64,000 bases of DNA from Mesotoga sp. UBA6090 (GTDB taxonomy: Bacteria; Thermotogota; Thermotogae; Petrotogales; Kosmotogaceae): positions 1-64,000 of the forward strand of contig NZ_DIXC01000060.1 of NCBI RefSeq assembly GCF_002435945.1, in the 5' to 3' direction. A program made the translations under genes and the position numbers. The notes below the pieces were generated by a model that saw nothing but the letters and a program-made list of their open reading frames with translations, was not told the DNA's origin and made no database searches. Of the stretch, positions 27,278 through 36,297 are shown piece by piece; the stretch's first letter is position 1; every line of letters starts with the position of its first letter.

Positions 27278-27937
27278 TCAACACTCCTCAACGGCTTTCT
27301 TTGCTAATTTATCCGCAATCTCGTTAAAGGTATCTCCAACATGTGATTTGACTTTCACCCATTCTATACTGATATTGGGTGATAGTTCATCAAGAAGATC
27401 TCTGTACTTTCTCGTCGGCTCGTTCTTTGCTTTCCACTCTCCTGTTGTCCAGCTCTTCAATCCCTCATAGTCGTAATGCATTTTCACTTTCTTATAACCC
27501 TTTTTCAGGCAGTAGCTCAACCCTTGAATAACACCTTCTATTTCTCCTATCACATTTCTCATTTCCAGGTTTTCTTTCACACAACCTTTCATTCTCTCCA
27601 CGATACGGTTTTCGGAGATCACAATCACTCCATAGCCTGCCGCATTGTCTCTAAAGCTTCCATCAACGAAGAGGTGTATACCAGCATATGTCCTGCCGTT
27701 GAATTCCTCCCATGCGAACAGCAACTTCTCTGACAGCACACCGCAGATGGAAGAGGGCAAGACTATCCTATAGTTCCCGGAGCGGTTTGTGTAAAGTTTA
27801 AAAGTGACTCCATTAGATAACTGGACAAAATACTCTCCATGGGCGCTTGGAGAGCAATGAATCCCCTTGCCATCAAGGAAATCCGCAAACGCGATTCCAG
27901 TTTTTCTTATTCCATCAGTCCATTCCCTCATGTTCAC
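27278..27937 (-). CDS. RNase H-like protein with extra N-terminal domain
   Basis: The C-terminal 130 residues are an RNase HI fold: FVDGSFRDNAAGYG with the first Asp, IGEIEGVIQGL with the Glu, MHYDYEGL with the second Asp, and NEIADKLA with the last Asp, so all four metal ligands are kept. About 85 residues precede it and carry a small beta-rich region (GEYFVQLSNGVTFKLYTN) that I do not recognise. The enzyme would cut RNA in RNA-DNA hybrids. The gene starts with GTG that overlaps the prepilin peptidase stop by three bases, so translation is likely coupled; ATG 27931 is an alternative start. Confidence 0.85.
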   Translation of the reverse strand: MNMREWTDGIRKTGIAFADFLDGKGIHCSPSAHGEYFVQLSNGVTFKLYTNRSGNYRIVLPSSICGVLSEKLLFAWEEFNGRTYAGIHLFVDGSFRDNAAGYGVIVISENRIVERMKGCVKENLEMRNVIGEIEGVIQGLSYCLKKGYKKVKMHYDYEGLKSWTTGEWKAKNEPTRKYRDLLDELSPNISIEWVKVKSHVGDTFNEIADKLAKKAVEEC

Positions 27938-28704
27938 ACCCGATAAAGTGCCTCAATGAAATCCAGGAAGATTATTGTTGAATATCCACCGATTGCGATA
28001 AAAGGCCCAAATGGAAGCTGAGCGCGCCTGTCGAACCGTTTTCCTCTTGCTGCAGCGTTTATGGCGTACACTATCAGTGCGGCGAAAGAAGCTATCATGA
28101 CTGTGTAAAGAGATCCGACAATCCCTGTTGCAAGTGAAAGAGCAGCAAGAAGTTCTACGTCACCAAATCCGAAGCTATCTTTCCTCACAGTGTTTGCAAT
28201 TAGAAAGAAGGCTACCATTGCACCGGTTACGAGAAGAGCATACACCAAGTTCAAAGGGAATCTATCTTCGAGAATAGACCAGGTGAAGGCGCCAACTCCA
28301 ACAAGGATCACGCCAAGATCAGGAATCATGTAGTGCTCAAGATCGATGAAGGAGGAAACGATGAGTCCTGTCGATAGAACTGATATTGAGATCGCTCCCG
28401 GAAGAGTAAAAAGAGACGCGTTCAGCGCATATAATGCTGCTGTTAGCAACTCAACAAAGGGATATCTTGCGGAAATCGGTTTACCACAGTATCTGCACTT
28501 TCCCTTTAGGAAGATGTAGCTAATCAATGGAAGATTGTCTTTCCAGGAAAGCTCATGTTTGCAGTGGGGACAGAAGCTTCTTCGTGGTCTGGTCATAGAG
28601 TACTCCTTGGAAGGAATCCTGAAGATCAACGCGTTAGAAAAACTCCCAAAAATCAGCCCAAAAAAGAAGAAAATCGGTACTCTAAAAACTAGGTAATCCC
28701 ACAC
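27934..28704 (-). CDS. pilD: Prepilin peptidase (A24 aspartic protease)
   Basis: The 256-residue membrane protein contains the N-terminal GSFSNALIFRIP segment, two CxxC pairs (CPHCKHEL and CRYCGKPI) of the zinc-binding methyltransferase-like loop, and the two catalytic Asp in FIDLEHYMIPD and GFGDVELL. It cuts the leader of type IV prepilins and pseudopilins and may also methylate the new N-terminus. The GTG start lies inside the end of the TPR gene (16-base overlap). No pilus structural operon is in the window; a small pilin-like protein lies far away at 59456. Confidence 0.93.
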   Translation of the reverse strand: MWDYLVFRVPIFFFFGLIFGSFSNALIFRIPSKEYSMTRPRRSFCPHCKHELSWKDNLPLISYIFLKGKCRYCGKPISARYPFVELLTAALYALNASLFTLPGAISISVLSTGLIVSSFIDLEHYMIPDLGVILVGVGAFTWSILEDRFPLNLVYALLVTGAMVAFFLIANTVRKDSFGFGDVELLAALSLATGIVGSLYTVMIASFAALIVYAINAAARGKRFDRRAQLPFGPFIAIGGYSTIIFLDFIEALYRV

Positions 28705-29759
28705 TGTCTTCTCTCTTCTTCAGTAAGATACTCATCGAAAAGCTCTTTCTTTCCGTAATAATACCAAACCTGCTCATCTTCAAAGTCCTCAAGAAGCTTC
28801 TTTGCCTCAGAACAAAGCCCTTTCTTAACGTGAGTCACAATGAGAAGCATTTTTAGCTCTGGTCTGTCGGGATCTTCTTCCAAAAACCTCTTTGCCTCTT
28901 CTTCCACAATATCGAACCTTGAATACTTAAACTGAATCTTTGCCCAAGGCTCGATATCGTTTATATAGACCGGCTTTGCTCCGAGCACTTCCTGCTCGAC
29001 TCTGTCCCTCATGTCAATATTTCCCATTCTTTCGTACAAATCAGCCATCTCAACCTTCGTCAAGATGCTGTCTGGGTCCCTTTGAGAAAGACTCATAAGA
29101 ACATTAAGAGCTTCCTCCATACGACCACCATTTATATAAGCGTCTGTCAGCATAAAATAAGTGACAAGATGATCCGGCGATAAAGCTATTTCCTTCTCCC
29201 AACAACTCGCTGCTCTATCAAACTCTCCTCTGTTGTAGAAGGTCTGACCGAGAAATGAGTAAGCGGTTACTAGTGAAGGGTCTATCTTCAAAGCACGCTG
29301 AAGCCAATTAATCCCCTCTTCCTCGTCCCCAGATTCCAGGAAGATCGTACCTTTAAGCTCGCAAACAGATGCTTTATCAACATTCGCCTCCATAAGCAAA
29401 TCTAGAAACTGCTGGGCACTATCATAGTCACCTCTATCTGCGATCAAAAGAATCTTGTCTTGAAAGCCAGAGAATGTACCTCTTTTAAAAGACTTGATAG
29501 AGAGTTCGGTCTCCGCAAGATATTCTAGAAATTCCTCGAACTCAATGGGTGCATAGTTTTCAGGTGTTACAATGTTGTCGAAAGTCTCAATTAGGGTTCT
29601 GATAACATTAAGATCCTTCTCTACCTGGCTTTCTTTCACATCATCTATCGCCAGATTAATATCGCCATCGTATATCTGGTCAAGTATTGCGATAGAAAAC
29701 GGTAAGGTCTCGGTAATCGAAATGCTCTTTTCTCCATGCTTGAGGCGGATAATCTCCAT
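28689..29759 (-). CDS. TPR-repeat protein
   Basis: The 356-residue protein contains tetratricopeptide repeats from about residue 120 onwards (for example EEGINWLQRALKIDPSLVTAY and the next AASCWEKEIALSPDHLVTY). The first 100 residues are different, rich in charged helices. It should be a cytoplasmic scaffold for protein contacts. The start ATG at 29759 follows AGAGGTG by 4 bases; longer in-frame reading upstream is low-quality sequence antisense to the rubrerythrin gene. The gene heads the TPR - prepilin peptidase - RNase H operon, and a good promoter lies at 29823-29851. Confidence 0.82.
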   Translation of the reverse strand: MEIIRLKHGEKSISITETLPFSIAILDQIYDGDINLAIDDVKESQVEKDLNVIRTLIETFDNIVTPENYAPIEFEEFLEYLAETELSIKSFKRGTFSGFQDKILLIADRGDYDSAQQFLDLLMEANVDKASVCELKGTIFLESGDEEEGINWLQRALKIDPSLVTAYSFLGQTFYNRGEFDRAASCWEKEIALSPDHLVTYFMLTDAYINGGRMEEALNVLMSLSQRDPDSILTKVEMADLYERMGNIDMRDRVEQEVLGAKPVYINDIEPWAKIQFKYSRFDIVEEEAKRFLEEDPDRPELKMLLIVTHVKKGLCSEAKKLLEDFEDEQVWYYYGKKELFDEYLTEEERRQCGIT

Positions 29760-29822
29760 AAGACACCTCTTCTTTGAGTCATTTGTAAGAAATATACCAC
29801 GTTTGCTCACCACAAAAGTGAC

Positions 29823-29851
29823 TTTACACTTATCGAGCAATACTTTGTCAA
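29823..29851 (-). promoter_or_regulatory. Sigma70-type promoter of the TPR-pilD operon
   Basis: On the minus strand TTGACA (29851-29846) and TGTAAA (29828-29823) are separated by exactly 17 bases, 64 bases upstream of the TPR start codon. Confidence 0.55.
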
Positions 29852-29915
29852 GGAATCCATTCAATGAGATAATTGCTTTGGAAACAAGGAAGATGATGAA
29901 AGGGGGGTGTATACG

Positions 29916-30419
29916 ATGGGAGCTGAGGAGCTTGCTGTTCTTAAGTATGCTCTGGCCCGAGAAAGAGAGGGTGTGAAGTTTTACAGAGAAAGATCGAAGG
30001 AGATTCACGTTCCAGAAGTTAAGGAACTCTTCTTGCAACTTGCTGAGATGGAAATGGATCATGTCTCCTTTATCTCTAAAATGATTGAAGATGCGTCTAG
30101 AGAAGATGAAATAGCAATAGCAATCAGCCACATTGAACAGAAAAACGTCTTCTATTCAAGAGAATCTCTCGAGCTGAGAGGGATTTCAGTAGACTCACTT
30201 GCAGGAGATCTTTCAGCCTTACGAATTGCTTACCTGATAGAAAAAGATTTCGAAGACTTTTATAAACAAAGAGCACAAGAAACTTCTAAAAAGGAAATTA
30301 AGGACCTTTTCGATATGCTTTCTAGCTGGGAAGAAGACCATAAGACGACATTACTGGGTCTTTATGAATCTCTAATGAAAGAATACTGGAGCGCACAGAG
30401 ATTCGAACCGCTCTATTGA
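29916..30419 (+). CDS. Ferritin-like/rubrerythrin-family protein
   Basis: The 167-residue protein is all-helical and carries two ferritin-like iron ligand patterns, ALAREREGVKFY ... EMEMDHV and IEKDFEDFY ... SSWEEDHKT, each giving the Glu and ExxH ligands of a di-iron site. It lacks the C-terminal rubredoxin domain of classical rubrerythrins. It may handle peroxide or iron in this probably anaerobic organism. The ATG at 29916 follows AGGGGGGTG. It converges on RNase R, and the two reading frames overlap by 7 bases at their ends. Confidence 0.85.
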   Translation: MGAEELAVLKYALAREREGVKFYRERSKEIHVPEVKELFLQLAEMEMDHVSFISKMIEDASREDEIAIAISHIEQKNVFYSRESLELRGISVDSLAGDLSALRIAYLIEKDFEDFYKQRAQETSKKEIKDLFDMLSSWEEDHKTTLLGLYESLMKEYWSAQRFEPLY

Positions 30420-32623
30420 GTCTTCTTCCTTTTGACGCTTCTATTCTTCGAGTTGCTCGATGAGGCGGTTTTCCTGTTGACGGCTGATCTGCTTTCTTCC
30501 TTCACTATATTAAAATCGATTTCCATGGTCGTCTTGTCTGCCCTTACAACCTGAACCTTCAGTTCATCACCAATTCTGAAGATGCGTTTCCGTTTTCTTC
30601 CTACAAGAATATTCTGGTTCTCAATAAAATCATAGTAGTCATCCAGAGTTGAAATATGAACGAGACCCGAAACCATCTTTTCTGTCAACTCCACGAATAT
30701 TCCGAATTTCGTTACCCCGGTAATCACACCATCAAAAACTTCTCCTACACGACCGGAGATATACTCGACCTTCTTCATATCGAGCAAATCCCATTCCGCT
30801 TCATTCGCTACTCTTTCTCTCTTCGATGCCCATGAAGCAATCTTCGGAAGAGTCTCTTCAATTTTCTTTGACTCTTCTCCGAGATCGTTACCAGAATTCT
30901 CTATCAATTTTTTCAACAGACGGTGCACAACCAGGTCAGGATATCGCCTGATCGGCGAAGTGAAATGAGTGTAAGCTTCGGAAGCCAGCCCGAAGTGACC
31001 AATATTTCTCTCGGAATAGACTGCACGCTTCATGCCTCGCACAAGGACTCTTTCTATAGAAGAGTGTAGGGGGTGATCCTTTGTCTTCTCCAGTATTTGT
31101 TGAAGAGCTTTTGGATGAACATTCCTTGGAATCATTATTTTCATTCCCAGCGCCTCAAGATAATTCTTCAGTTGCATCATTGATTCGGGATCTGGCTCCT
31201 CGTGAATCCTGTATACAAAGGGCAACCCTCTGTTGTCAAAGATCTCGGCAACTGTCTCGTTTGCAAGTATCATGAATTCTTCAATGATCCATTCAGATAC
31301 ACCACGGCTTTGTGGAATAATGTCTATTACTTTTCCGTTCTTATCAAAGACGATCTTGACTTCTCTAGATGAGATGTCCATGACAGAACCACGCTTCTTT
31401 CTGAAGTCCCTTATCTTCTGTGCAAGCTCATGTGACATTCTAAGGCTTTCAGCGACAGGTATCAGTTTCTCAACAGTGGCATCCGAAGCTTCTCCGTTTA
31501 GGAATTCGTTCACTTCAGAATATGTCAGTCTCCTCTTAGAATTGATAACCGCGTTCTTGACTGCTGTCGAAACTACCTTTCCCCTTGCATCAATTTCCAT
31601 CAAAAGCGACAGAGTCAACCTATCCTCAGCAGGTTTCAATGAGCAAATGTCGTTTGACAGTTCAAAGGGAAGCATTGGAATTACGGTATCGAGTAAGTAG
31701 ACCGATGTACCCCTTAAATAAGCTTCGACATCGATCTGAGTTCCCTGACGAACGTAATGAGAGACATCGGCGATGTGAATACCGAGAAGATAGTTCCCCT
31801 TGGAATTTTTCTTCAAAGATATGGCGTCGTCGAAATCCTTCGCATCATCGCCATCTATTGTATAGACCAATTCATCGCGGAGATCCTTTCTTCCTCTTAT
31901 TTCACTTGGGCTTATCTTCTTGGCAGTTTCTACGGCCTGTTTCTTGACTTCTTCAGGAAAGTAGCCGGGTTCCGGAAGATCTTGCTTGTAGATAACTGTC
32001 ATCAAGTCCGCCTCGGGACTGAATGCGTCCCCGAGAACTCGCTCAATAACTCCTTCTGGATTCTTTCCGGGTGAAGGATATCTGGTGATCTTGACAAGAA
32101 CCTTTTGGTCGGGTCTGGCTCCATTAAAGCCTTCCGGAGGTATATAGAAATCACTTTTTATTCGCATATCGTCGGCCACGACAAAGGCCATCACGCCTCT
32201 CGTCTTGAAGGTTCCGACTACTTTCGTCTTATTACGATTGATTACTTTGACGATCTTTCCTTTTCTTATCTCTCTGTATTTTCCAGTAATCTCTACAAGG
32301 ACTGTGTCGCCATGAATAGAAAACCCTGTATCCTCAGGAGGGATGAAGATATCCTCCTCATCTTCCACACTAATGAAAGCACCCATTCCTCTTCTGGCAA
32401 ATTCGATTTTTCCTACTATCCTCTTTTCGCCAGGAGATATGTATCTGCCTTTCGAATCTCGAATTACCTCTCCAGAATCAATCATCTCCGTGAGAAGTTT
32501 TTTGAGCGATGCTCTGCTTTCCTTATCATTCAACCCTAACTGGACCGCGATACCTCTTAAGGTGGTCGGCGTGTATTCCGACGAAGTAATGTATTCTCTT
32601 ATTGGTTTCATGCTTAGCTTCAT
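30413..32623 (-). CDS. rnr: Ribonuclease R
   Basis: The 736-residue protein has the RNase R layout: an N-terminal winged helix (YTPTTLRGIAVQLGL), two cold-shock domains (RRGMGAFISVEDEEDIFIPP is the first), the RNB catalytic domain with the four-Asp motif DGDDAKDFDDAIS, and a C-terminal S1 domain (GVITGVTKFGIFVEL), ending in a basic tail. It degrades structured RNA from the 3' end. The start ATG follows GAGGAAAGAGG. The gene is divergent from phosphofructokinase and converges on the rubrerythrin-like gene. Confidence 0.95.
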   Translation of the reverse strand: MKLSMKPIREYITSSEYTPTTLRGIAVQLGLNDKESRASLKKLLTEMIDSGEVIRDSKGRYISPGEKRIVGKIEFARRGMGAFISVEDEEDIFIPPEDTGFSIHGDTVLVEITGKYREIRKGKIVKVINRNKTKVVGTFKTRGVMAFVVADDMRIKSDFYIPPEGFNGARPDQKVLVKITRYPSPGKNPEGVIERVLGDAFSPEADLMTVIYKQDLPEPGYFPEEVKKQAVETAKKISPSEIRGRKDLRDELVYTIDGDDAKDFDDAISLKKNSKGNYLLGIHIADVSHYVRQGTQIDVEAYLRGTSVYLLDTVIPMLPFELSNDICSLKPAEDRLTLSLLMEIDARGKVVSTAVKNAVINSKRRLTYSEVNEFLNGEASDATVEKLIPVAESLRMSHELAQKIRDFRKKRGSVMDISSREVKIVFDKNGKVIDIIPQSRGVSEWIIEEFMILANETVAEIFDNRGLPFVYRIHEEPDPESMMQLKNYLEALGMKIMIPRNVHPKALQQILEKTKDHPLHSSIERVLVRGMKRAVYSERNIGHFGLASEAYTHFTSPIRRYPDLVVHRLLKKLIENSGNDLGEESKKIEETLPKIASWASKRERVANEAEWDLLDMKKVEYISGRVGEVFDGVITGVTKFGIFVELTEKMVSGLVHISTLDDYYDFIENQNILVGRKRKRIFRIGDELKVQVVRADKTTMEIDFNIVKEESRSAVNRKTASSSNSKNRSVKRKKTQ

Positions 32624-32654
32624 AAGCCTCTTTCCTCTCTGTCCTCAGACAACA

Positions 32655-32682
32655 TTGAATCTCTTCATGTTATAATTATACA
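32655..32682 (+). promoter_or_regulatory. Probable promoter of the phosphofructokinase operon
   Basis: TTGAAT (32655-32660) and TATACA (32677-32682) are 16 bases apart. An overlapping TATAAT at 32671-32676 gives an alternative -10 with a weaker -35. Because TATAATTATA is nearly symmetrical, it could also serve the divergent rnr gene. Confidence 0.4.
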
Positions 32683-32723
32683 GTCTATGAGTCAGTACTT
32701 TCTAAACTTACGGGAGGTTCTTA

Positions 32724-33746
32724 ATGAGAATTGGGATATTGACTGGCGGCGGGGACTGTCCAGGACTGAATGCAGTAATCAGAGGAATCGTCAAATCTGC
32801 TCCGGAAAGCGTAGAGATTATTGGTTTGATGCATGGTTGGAAGGGGTTGGTTGTCGGCGAAAGTATGAAACTCACCGATAACGATGTTGAAGGCATTCAC
32901 ATCCTGGGAGGAACAATTCTTGGTACATCCAGAACCAACCCTTTTAAGTCAGAAGACATGAGAGTCAAAATGGAAGAAAACATCAAGAAGCTCGGGTTGG
33001 ACGCTATAATAGGCATAGGCGGTGATGATACATTGAGTGTGGCCGCCAAGCTTTCTTCGATGGGATACAAAGTTATCGGAGTGCCGAAGACGATCGACAA
33101 CGACGTTGCCAACACTGATTACACTTTCGGATATCAAACTGCAGTTAATGTCGGCGCCGATGCAATAGATAGGCTTCATTCCACAGCGAAGTCACATGGA
33201 AGAATCATAATCGTCGAACTCATGGGCCGAGAGGCCGGATGGGTAACTTTGGAAGCAGGCATGGCTGCTGGAGCACATCTAATACTGATTCCAGAGTATC
33301 CCATGACTATAGATGAAATCATTGCATATGTGAAGAAGCGAATGGATAGGCATGGATATATGATAGTTGCAGTTGCTGAAGGGTTTAAGCCAACAGAGCT
33401 TGAAAATGTTGTAGGAGATGAGAGCAAGATTGATGCTTTCGGACACATAAAACTCGGTGGAATCGCACATTATATGGCGAACATCATTTCTGAGAGAACG
33501 GGTTACGACACAAGATCTGTAGTTTTGGGCCATCTGTTAAGAGGGGGTACTCCTACAGCCTTTGACAGAATTCTTGGAACGAGATATGGGGTACATGCGA
33601 TGGAACTAGTTATGAAAGGCGATTTTGGAAGGATGGTTGCACTTAAAGGCAACGACATCGTCTCAATTCCCCTTGAATATGGAATAGCTACGAAGAAGCT
33701 CGTACCCTTCGAATACTACAAGCTGTCTCAAATTTTTTTCGATTGA
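32724..33746 (+). CDS. pfp: 6-phosphofructokinase, predicted PPi-dependent
   Basis: The 340-residue protein is a family A phosphofructokinase: GILTGGGDCPGLN at the N-terminus, GGTILGTSR, and VELMGREAGW. Two positions decide the phosphate donor. ATP enzymes have GGDGS and PGTIDND; here the text is GIGGDDT and VPKTIDND, with the extra Asp and the Lys of pyrophosphate-dependent enzymes. So it should phosphorylate fructose 6-phosphate reversibly with PPi, as known for one of the Thermotoga paralogs. The ATG follows GGGAGG. It begins a long plus-strand run of genes with short gaps or overlaps. Confidence 0.9.
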   Translation: MRIGILTGGGDCPGLNAVIRGIVKSAPESVEIIGLMHGWKGLVVGESMKLTDNDVEGIHILGGTILGTSRTNPFKSEDMRVKMEENIKKLGLDAIIGIGGDDTLSVAAKLSSMGYKVIGVPKTIDNDVANTDYTFGYQTAVNVGADAIDRLHSTAKSHGRIIIVELMGREAGWVTLEAGMAAGAHLILIPEYPMTIDEIIAYVKKRMDRHGYMIVAVAEGFKPTELENVVGDESKIDAFGHIKLGGIAHYMANIISERTGYDTRSVVLGHLLRGGTPTAFDRILGTRYGVHAMELVMKGDFGRMVALKGNDIVSIPLEYGIATKKLVPFEYYKLSQIFFD

Positions 33747-33755
33747 GGGATTGAA

Positions 33756-34271
33756 TTGTCTTATTCCGAACCTGTAAGGATTGCTAGATTCGCAATAGGA
33801 GAGTACTTTCGGAGACACTTTGCTGTTGAGGTTCCTGAGTGGGTTTCTGACGAATTTATCTCCAGAAGGGCAGGTTGTTTCGTATCCCTGCATTCTCTGG
33901 GTGGATCACTCAGAGGTTGTATTGGAACGATATTTCCCGCGGAAGAGAATATTGCAAGAGAGATAATACAGAACGCGATTTCTGCAGCTATTCGAGATCC
34001 ACGGTTTCCCCCTGTGAAACCGGATGACCTCCCTGATTTGGAATTGTCTGTGGATATTCTTAGTTTGCCAGAAAAAGCAACCGTTTCAGATCTAGATCCG
34101 AAGAAGTTTGGCGTTGTTGTTTCTCTGGGATGCAGAAGAGGCGTTCTTCTGCCTGATCTAGAGGGGGTAAATACCGTCCATCAGCAGCTGGGAATTGCGT
34201 TGAAAAAAGCTGGCATTGGGGAATCGGAGAACTACAACATTTTCAGGTTTTCAGTTGAAAGGTATCACTGA
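33756..34271 (+). CDS. amrA: AMMECR1-domain protein (AmmeMemoRadiSam system A)
   Basis: The 171-residue protein matches AMMECR1 with the conserved GCFVSLHSLGGSLRGCIGTIFP strand region split by its LRGCIG core, then AISAAIRDPRFPPV and LELSVDILS. The biochemical role of the family is not settled. It is commonly encoded next to a radical SAM enzyme and a MEMO protein. Here the radical SAM gene follows directly but MEMO is missing from the window. The TTG start is 9 bases after the phosphofructokinase stop, with GAGGGA before it. Confidence 0.92.
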   Translation: MSYSEPVRIARFAIGEYFRRHFAVEVPEWVSDEFISRRAGCFVSLHSLGGSLRGCIGTIFPAEENIAREIIQNAISAAIRDPRFPPVKPDDLPDLELSVDILSLPEKATVSDLDPKKFGVVVSLGCRRGVLLPDLEGVNTVHQQLGIALKKAGIGESENYNIFRFSVERYH

Positions 34272-34291
34272 TTCCATTAAGAGGTGTATTT

Positions 34292-35287
34292 TTGAAACCG
34301 GCCGTATATTTCGACGAATATGGTGAAAAGGATGAGTTGCAGTGTCTGCTTTGTCCAAGGCACTGCATAATCAAACCTAATCAAGTAGGTTTTTGTGGTG
34401 TTAGGAAGAATGTTGATGGGATGCTTTATTCGCTAAATTACGGTCAACTGACCTCGATAGCGGTTGATCCTATCGAGAAGAAGCCTTTATACCACTTCTT
34501 CCCTGGCGAGAAGATACTTTCAGTAGGCTCGTGGGGATGTAATCTTAAGTGCGATTTTTGCCAGAACTGGGAAATCTCAAAGCAGCGACCGAAGACCGTG
34601 AAGCGGGTCATGCCTCAACAGCTCATTCAGATCGCACTTGAGAGGGACTCACAAGGCATAGCATTTACTTACAATGAACCGATCGTCTCTTTCGAGTTCA
34701 TTCTTGATACCTCAAGGGCAGCAGCCAAAGAGGGTATCTACAGTGTCCTGGTTACAAACGGAGTGATCGATGAGGAACCTATGGATCTTCTTTCTCAGTC
34801 GGTTAGAGCAATGAACATTGATCTAAAGGGTTGGAACGATGACTTCTACATAAATGAAATTGGCACAGAGAAGAAAAATGTTCTAAGATCAATAGAGACG
34901 GCAAAGAAAGTAGGAACACATTTGGAATTGACAACATTGATAATTCCTGGTAAGAATGATTCCGCTGAAGAAATGAGAGGGGAAGCAAAATGGATTTCGG
35001 AACTTTCAAGAGATATCCCCCTCCATATAAACAGATATCATCCTAGCTACAAGAGTGAAATACCTCCGACTTCACCAGAATCTTTAATAATGCTTGCAGA
35101 AGCTGCGAAGGAGTATTTGAGATACGTGTACGTTGGAAACGTAAGCCTTCCCGGTCTCTCCGATACTATTTGCCCTCACTGCGGGAACCTTCTCATCGAG
35201 AGGAAAGGTATGCGGAGCTCAGTGGTTGGAATAGATGAAAAAGGAAGGTGCGACAAGTGTCAAGAAGAAATACCAGTCATCTTCTGA
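34292..35287 (+). CDS. amrS: AmmeMemoRadiSam system radical SAM enzyme
   Basis: The 331-residue protein has the radical SAM cluster motif CNLKCDFCQNW at about residues 88-98, an N-terminal CLLCPRHCIIKPNQVGFCG cysteine region, and a C-terminal zinc-ribbon-like part (CPHCGNLL ... CDKCQEEI). This matches AmrS. It would use S-adenosylmethionine to start a radical reaction on an unknown substrate, related to pyruvate formate-lyase activators. The TTG start has AAGAGGTG 6 bases upstream. The next gene, apbE, begins inside its 3' end. Confidence 0.92.
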   Translation: MKPAVYFDEYGEKDELQCLLCPRHCIIKPNQVGFCGVRKNVDGMLYSLNYGQLTSIAVDPIEKKPLYHFFPGEKILSVGSWGCNLKCDFCQNWEISKQRPKTVKRVMPQQLIQIALERDSQGIAFTYNEPIVSFEFILDTSRAAAKEGIYSVLVTNGVIDEEPMDLLSQSVRAMNIDLKGWNDDFYINEIGTEKKNVLRSIETAKKVGTHLELTTLIIPGKNDSAEEMRGEAKWISELSRDIPLHINRYHPSYKSEIPPTSPESLIMLAEAAKEYLRYVYVGNVSLPGLSDTICPHCGNLLIERKGMRSSVVGIDEKGRCDKCQEEIPVIF

Positions 35288-36297
35288 GAAGCCGGACAAT
35301 CCTTTATGCAGTGCTTCTTCTCTCTGCCATTGCGTTGCTGACTTTCGTTTTTTTCCGGCAAAAACCTCTTGAATACTATGACAGAACGGAGTATCTTCTC
35401 GGGACTTATGTTACCGTAAGAGTCTCTTCTTCAAAAATGTCTCCAGTTACCCTCGCAGAAGCTGCTATGGCAGAAATGGAAAGGATTGATGATAAATTTG
35501 GAAGTAGAAGCAACGGAGTGATCGCTGAGCTCAACAGAAGCGGTGAGCTTCACGATATAGATAAGGAGACAAGTTTTCTCATAAAATCTGCCCTCGAAAT
35601 CGCGAGAAATACTTCCGGCGCCTTTGATCCGACACTGTATGAACTGACCAAGCTTTGGGGCTTTGATGATGAATCATCTGAAAAAAGGATTCCCTCTGAG
35701 AAAGAAATCAAAGAAGCTCTAGGATCGACGGGCTTCTCCAGAATCACCTTTGTTGAAGAGTCGAAATATGTATCCCTGGCAGATGGAGCAATGCTAGATC
35801 TCGGAGCGATCGCAAAAGGCTACGCAGTAGATATGGCTATTGCGAAGATCAAAGCGCTTGACGACGGAGCGACTGGCTTCATTGATGCTGGTGGTGACAT
35901 AGGGGTAATCGGTCCAAAGTACGGAAGCAGGCCGTGGATCGTCGGCGTGAGAGATCCAAGAGGGGAGAGTGTCCAGGACGTTATCGAATATATCTATCTA
36001 TATGATGGTGCTGTGGCTACTTCTGGGGACTATGAAAGGTTCTTCATAGAAGACAACGTACGTTACCACCATATTCTGGATCCAGAGACGGGATACCCGT
36101 CCCGCAACGGAGTTATTAGTGCAACCGTTATAGGTAAGAGCGCCATGCTTGCAGACGCCTATGCGACTGCAGCCTTTGTGACTGGGATGGAGCCGGGAGT
36201 AACATTCCTGCCAAGATTTGGAGCACTCGTTCTTTTAGTGATGGAAGATATGAGTACTTTCAAGTCACCGGGGTTCGAAGTATACCAGGAGCGATGA
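35248..36297 (+). CDS. apbE: FAD:protein FMN transferase (flavinyltransferase)
   Basis: The 349-residue protein has an N-terminal membrane anchor or signal (LYAVLLLSAIALLTFVFF) and the ApbE domain: LGTYVTVRV, FDPTLYELTKLWGF, LDLGAIAKGYAVD, FIDAGGDIGVIG, and the metal-binding HHILDPETGYPS and SAMLADAYATAAFV. ApbE attaches FMN through a phosphoester bond to Thr or Ser of exported redox proteins. GTG 35248 or GTG 35257 is the start; both lie inside amrS. It overlaps the next gene by 4 bases (ATGA), so ApbE and the EetA-like protein are made together. No FMN-accepting domain was found in the window. Confidence 0.92.
   Translation: MRQVSRRNTSHLLRSRTILYAVLLLSAIALLTFVFFRQKPLEYYDRTEYLLGTYVTVRVSSSKMSPVTLAEAAMAEMERIDDKFGSRSNGVIAELNRSGELHDIDKETSFLIKSALEIARNTSGAFDPTLYELTKLWGFDDESSEKRIPSEKEIKEALGSTGFSRITFVEESKYVSLADGAMLDLGAIAKGYAVDMAIAKIKALDDGATGFIDAGGDIGVIGPKYGSRPWIVGVRDPRGESVQDVIEYIYLYDGAVATSGDYERFFIEDNVRYHHILDPETGYPSRNGVISATVIGKSAMLADAYATAAFVTGMEPGVTFLPRFGALVLLVMEDMSTFKSPGFEVYQER

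Noticed and set aside
29760..30131. Longer N-terminal reading of the TPR protein (start at 30131)
   Set aside because: The added sequence is antisense to the rubrerythrin-like gene and unlike a TPR protein; ATG 29759 has a strong ribosome site.
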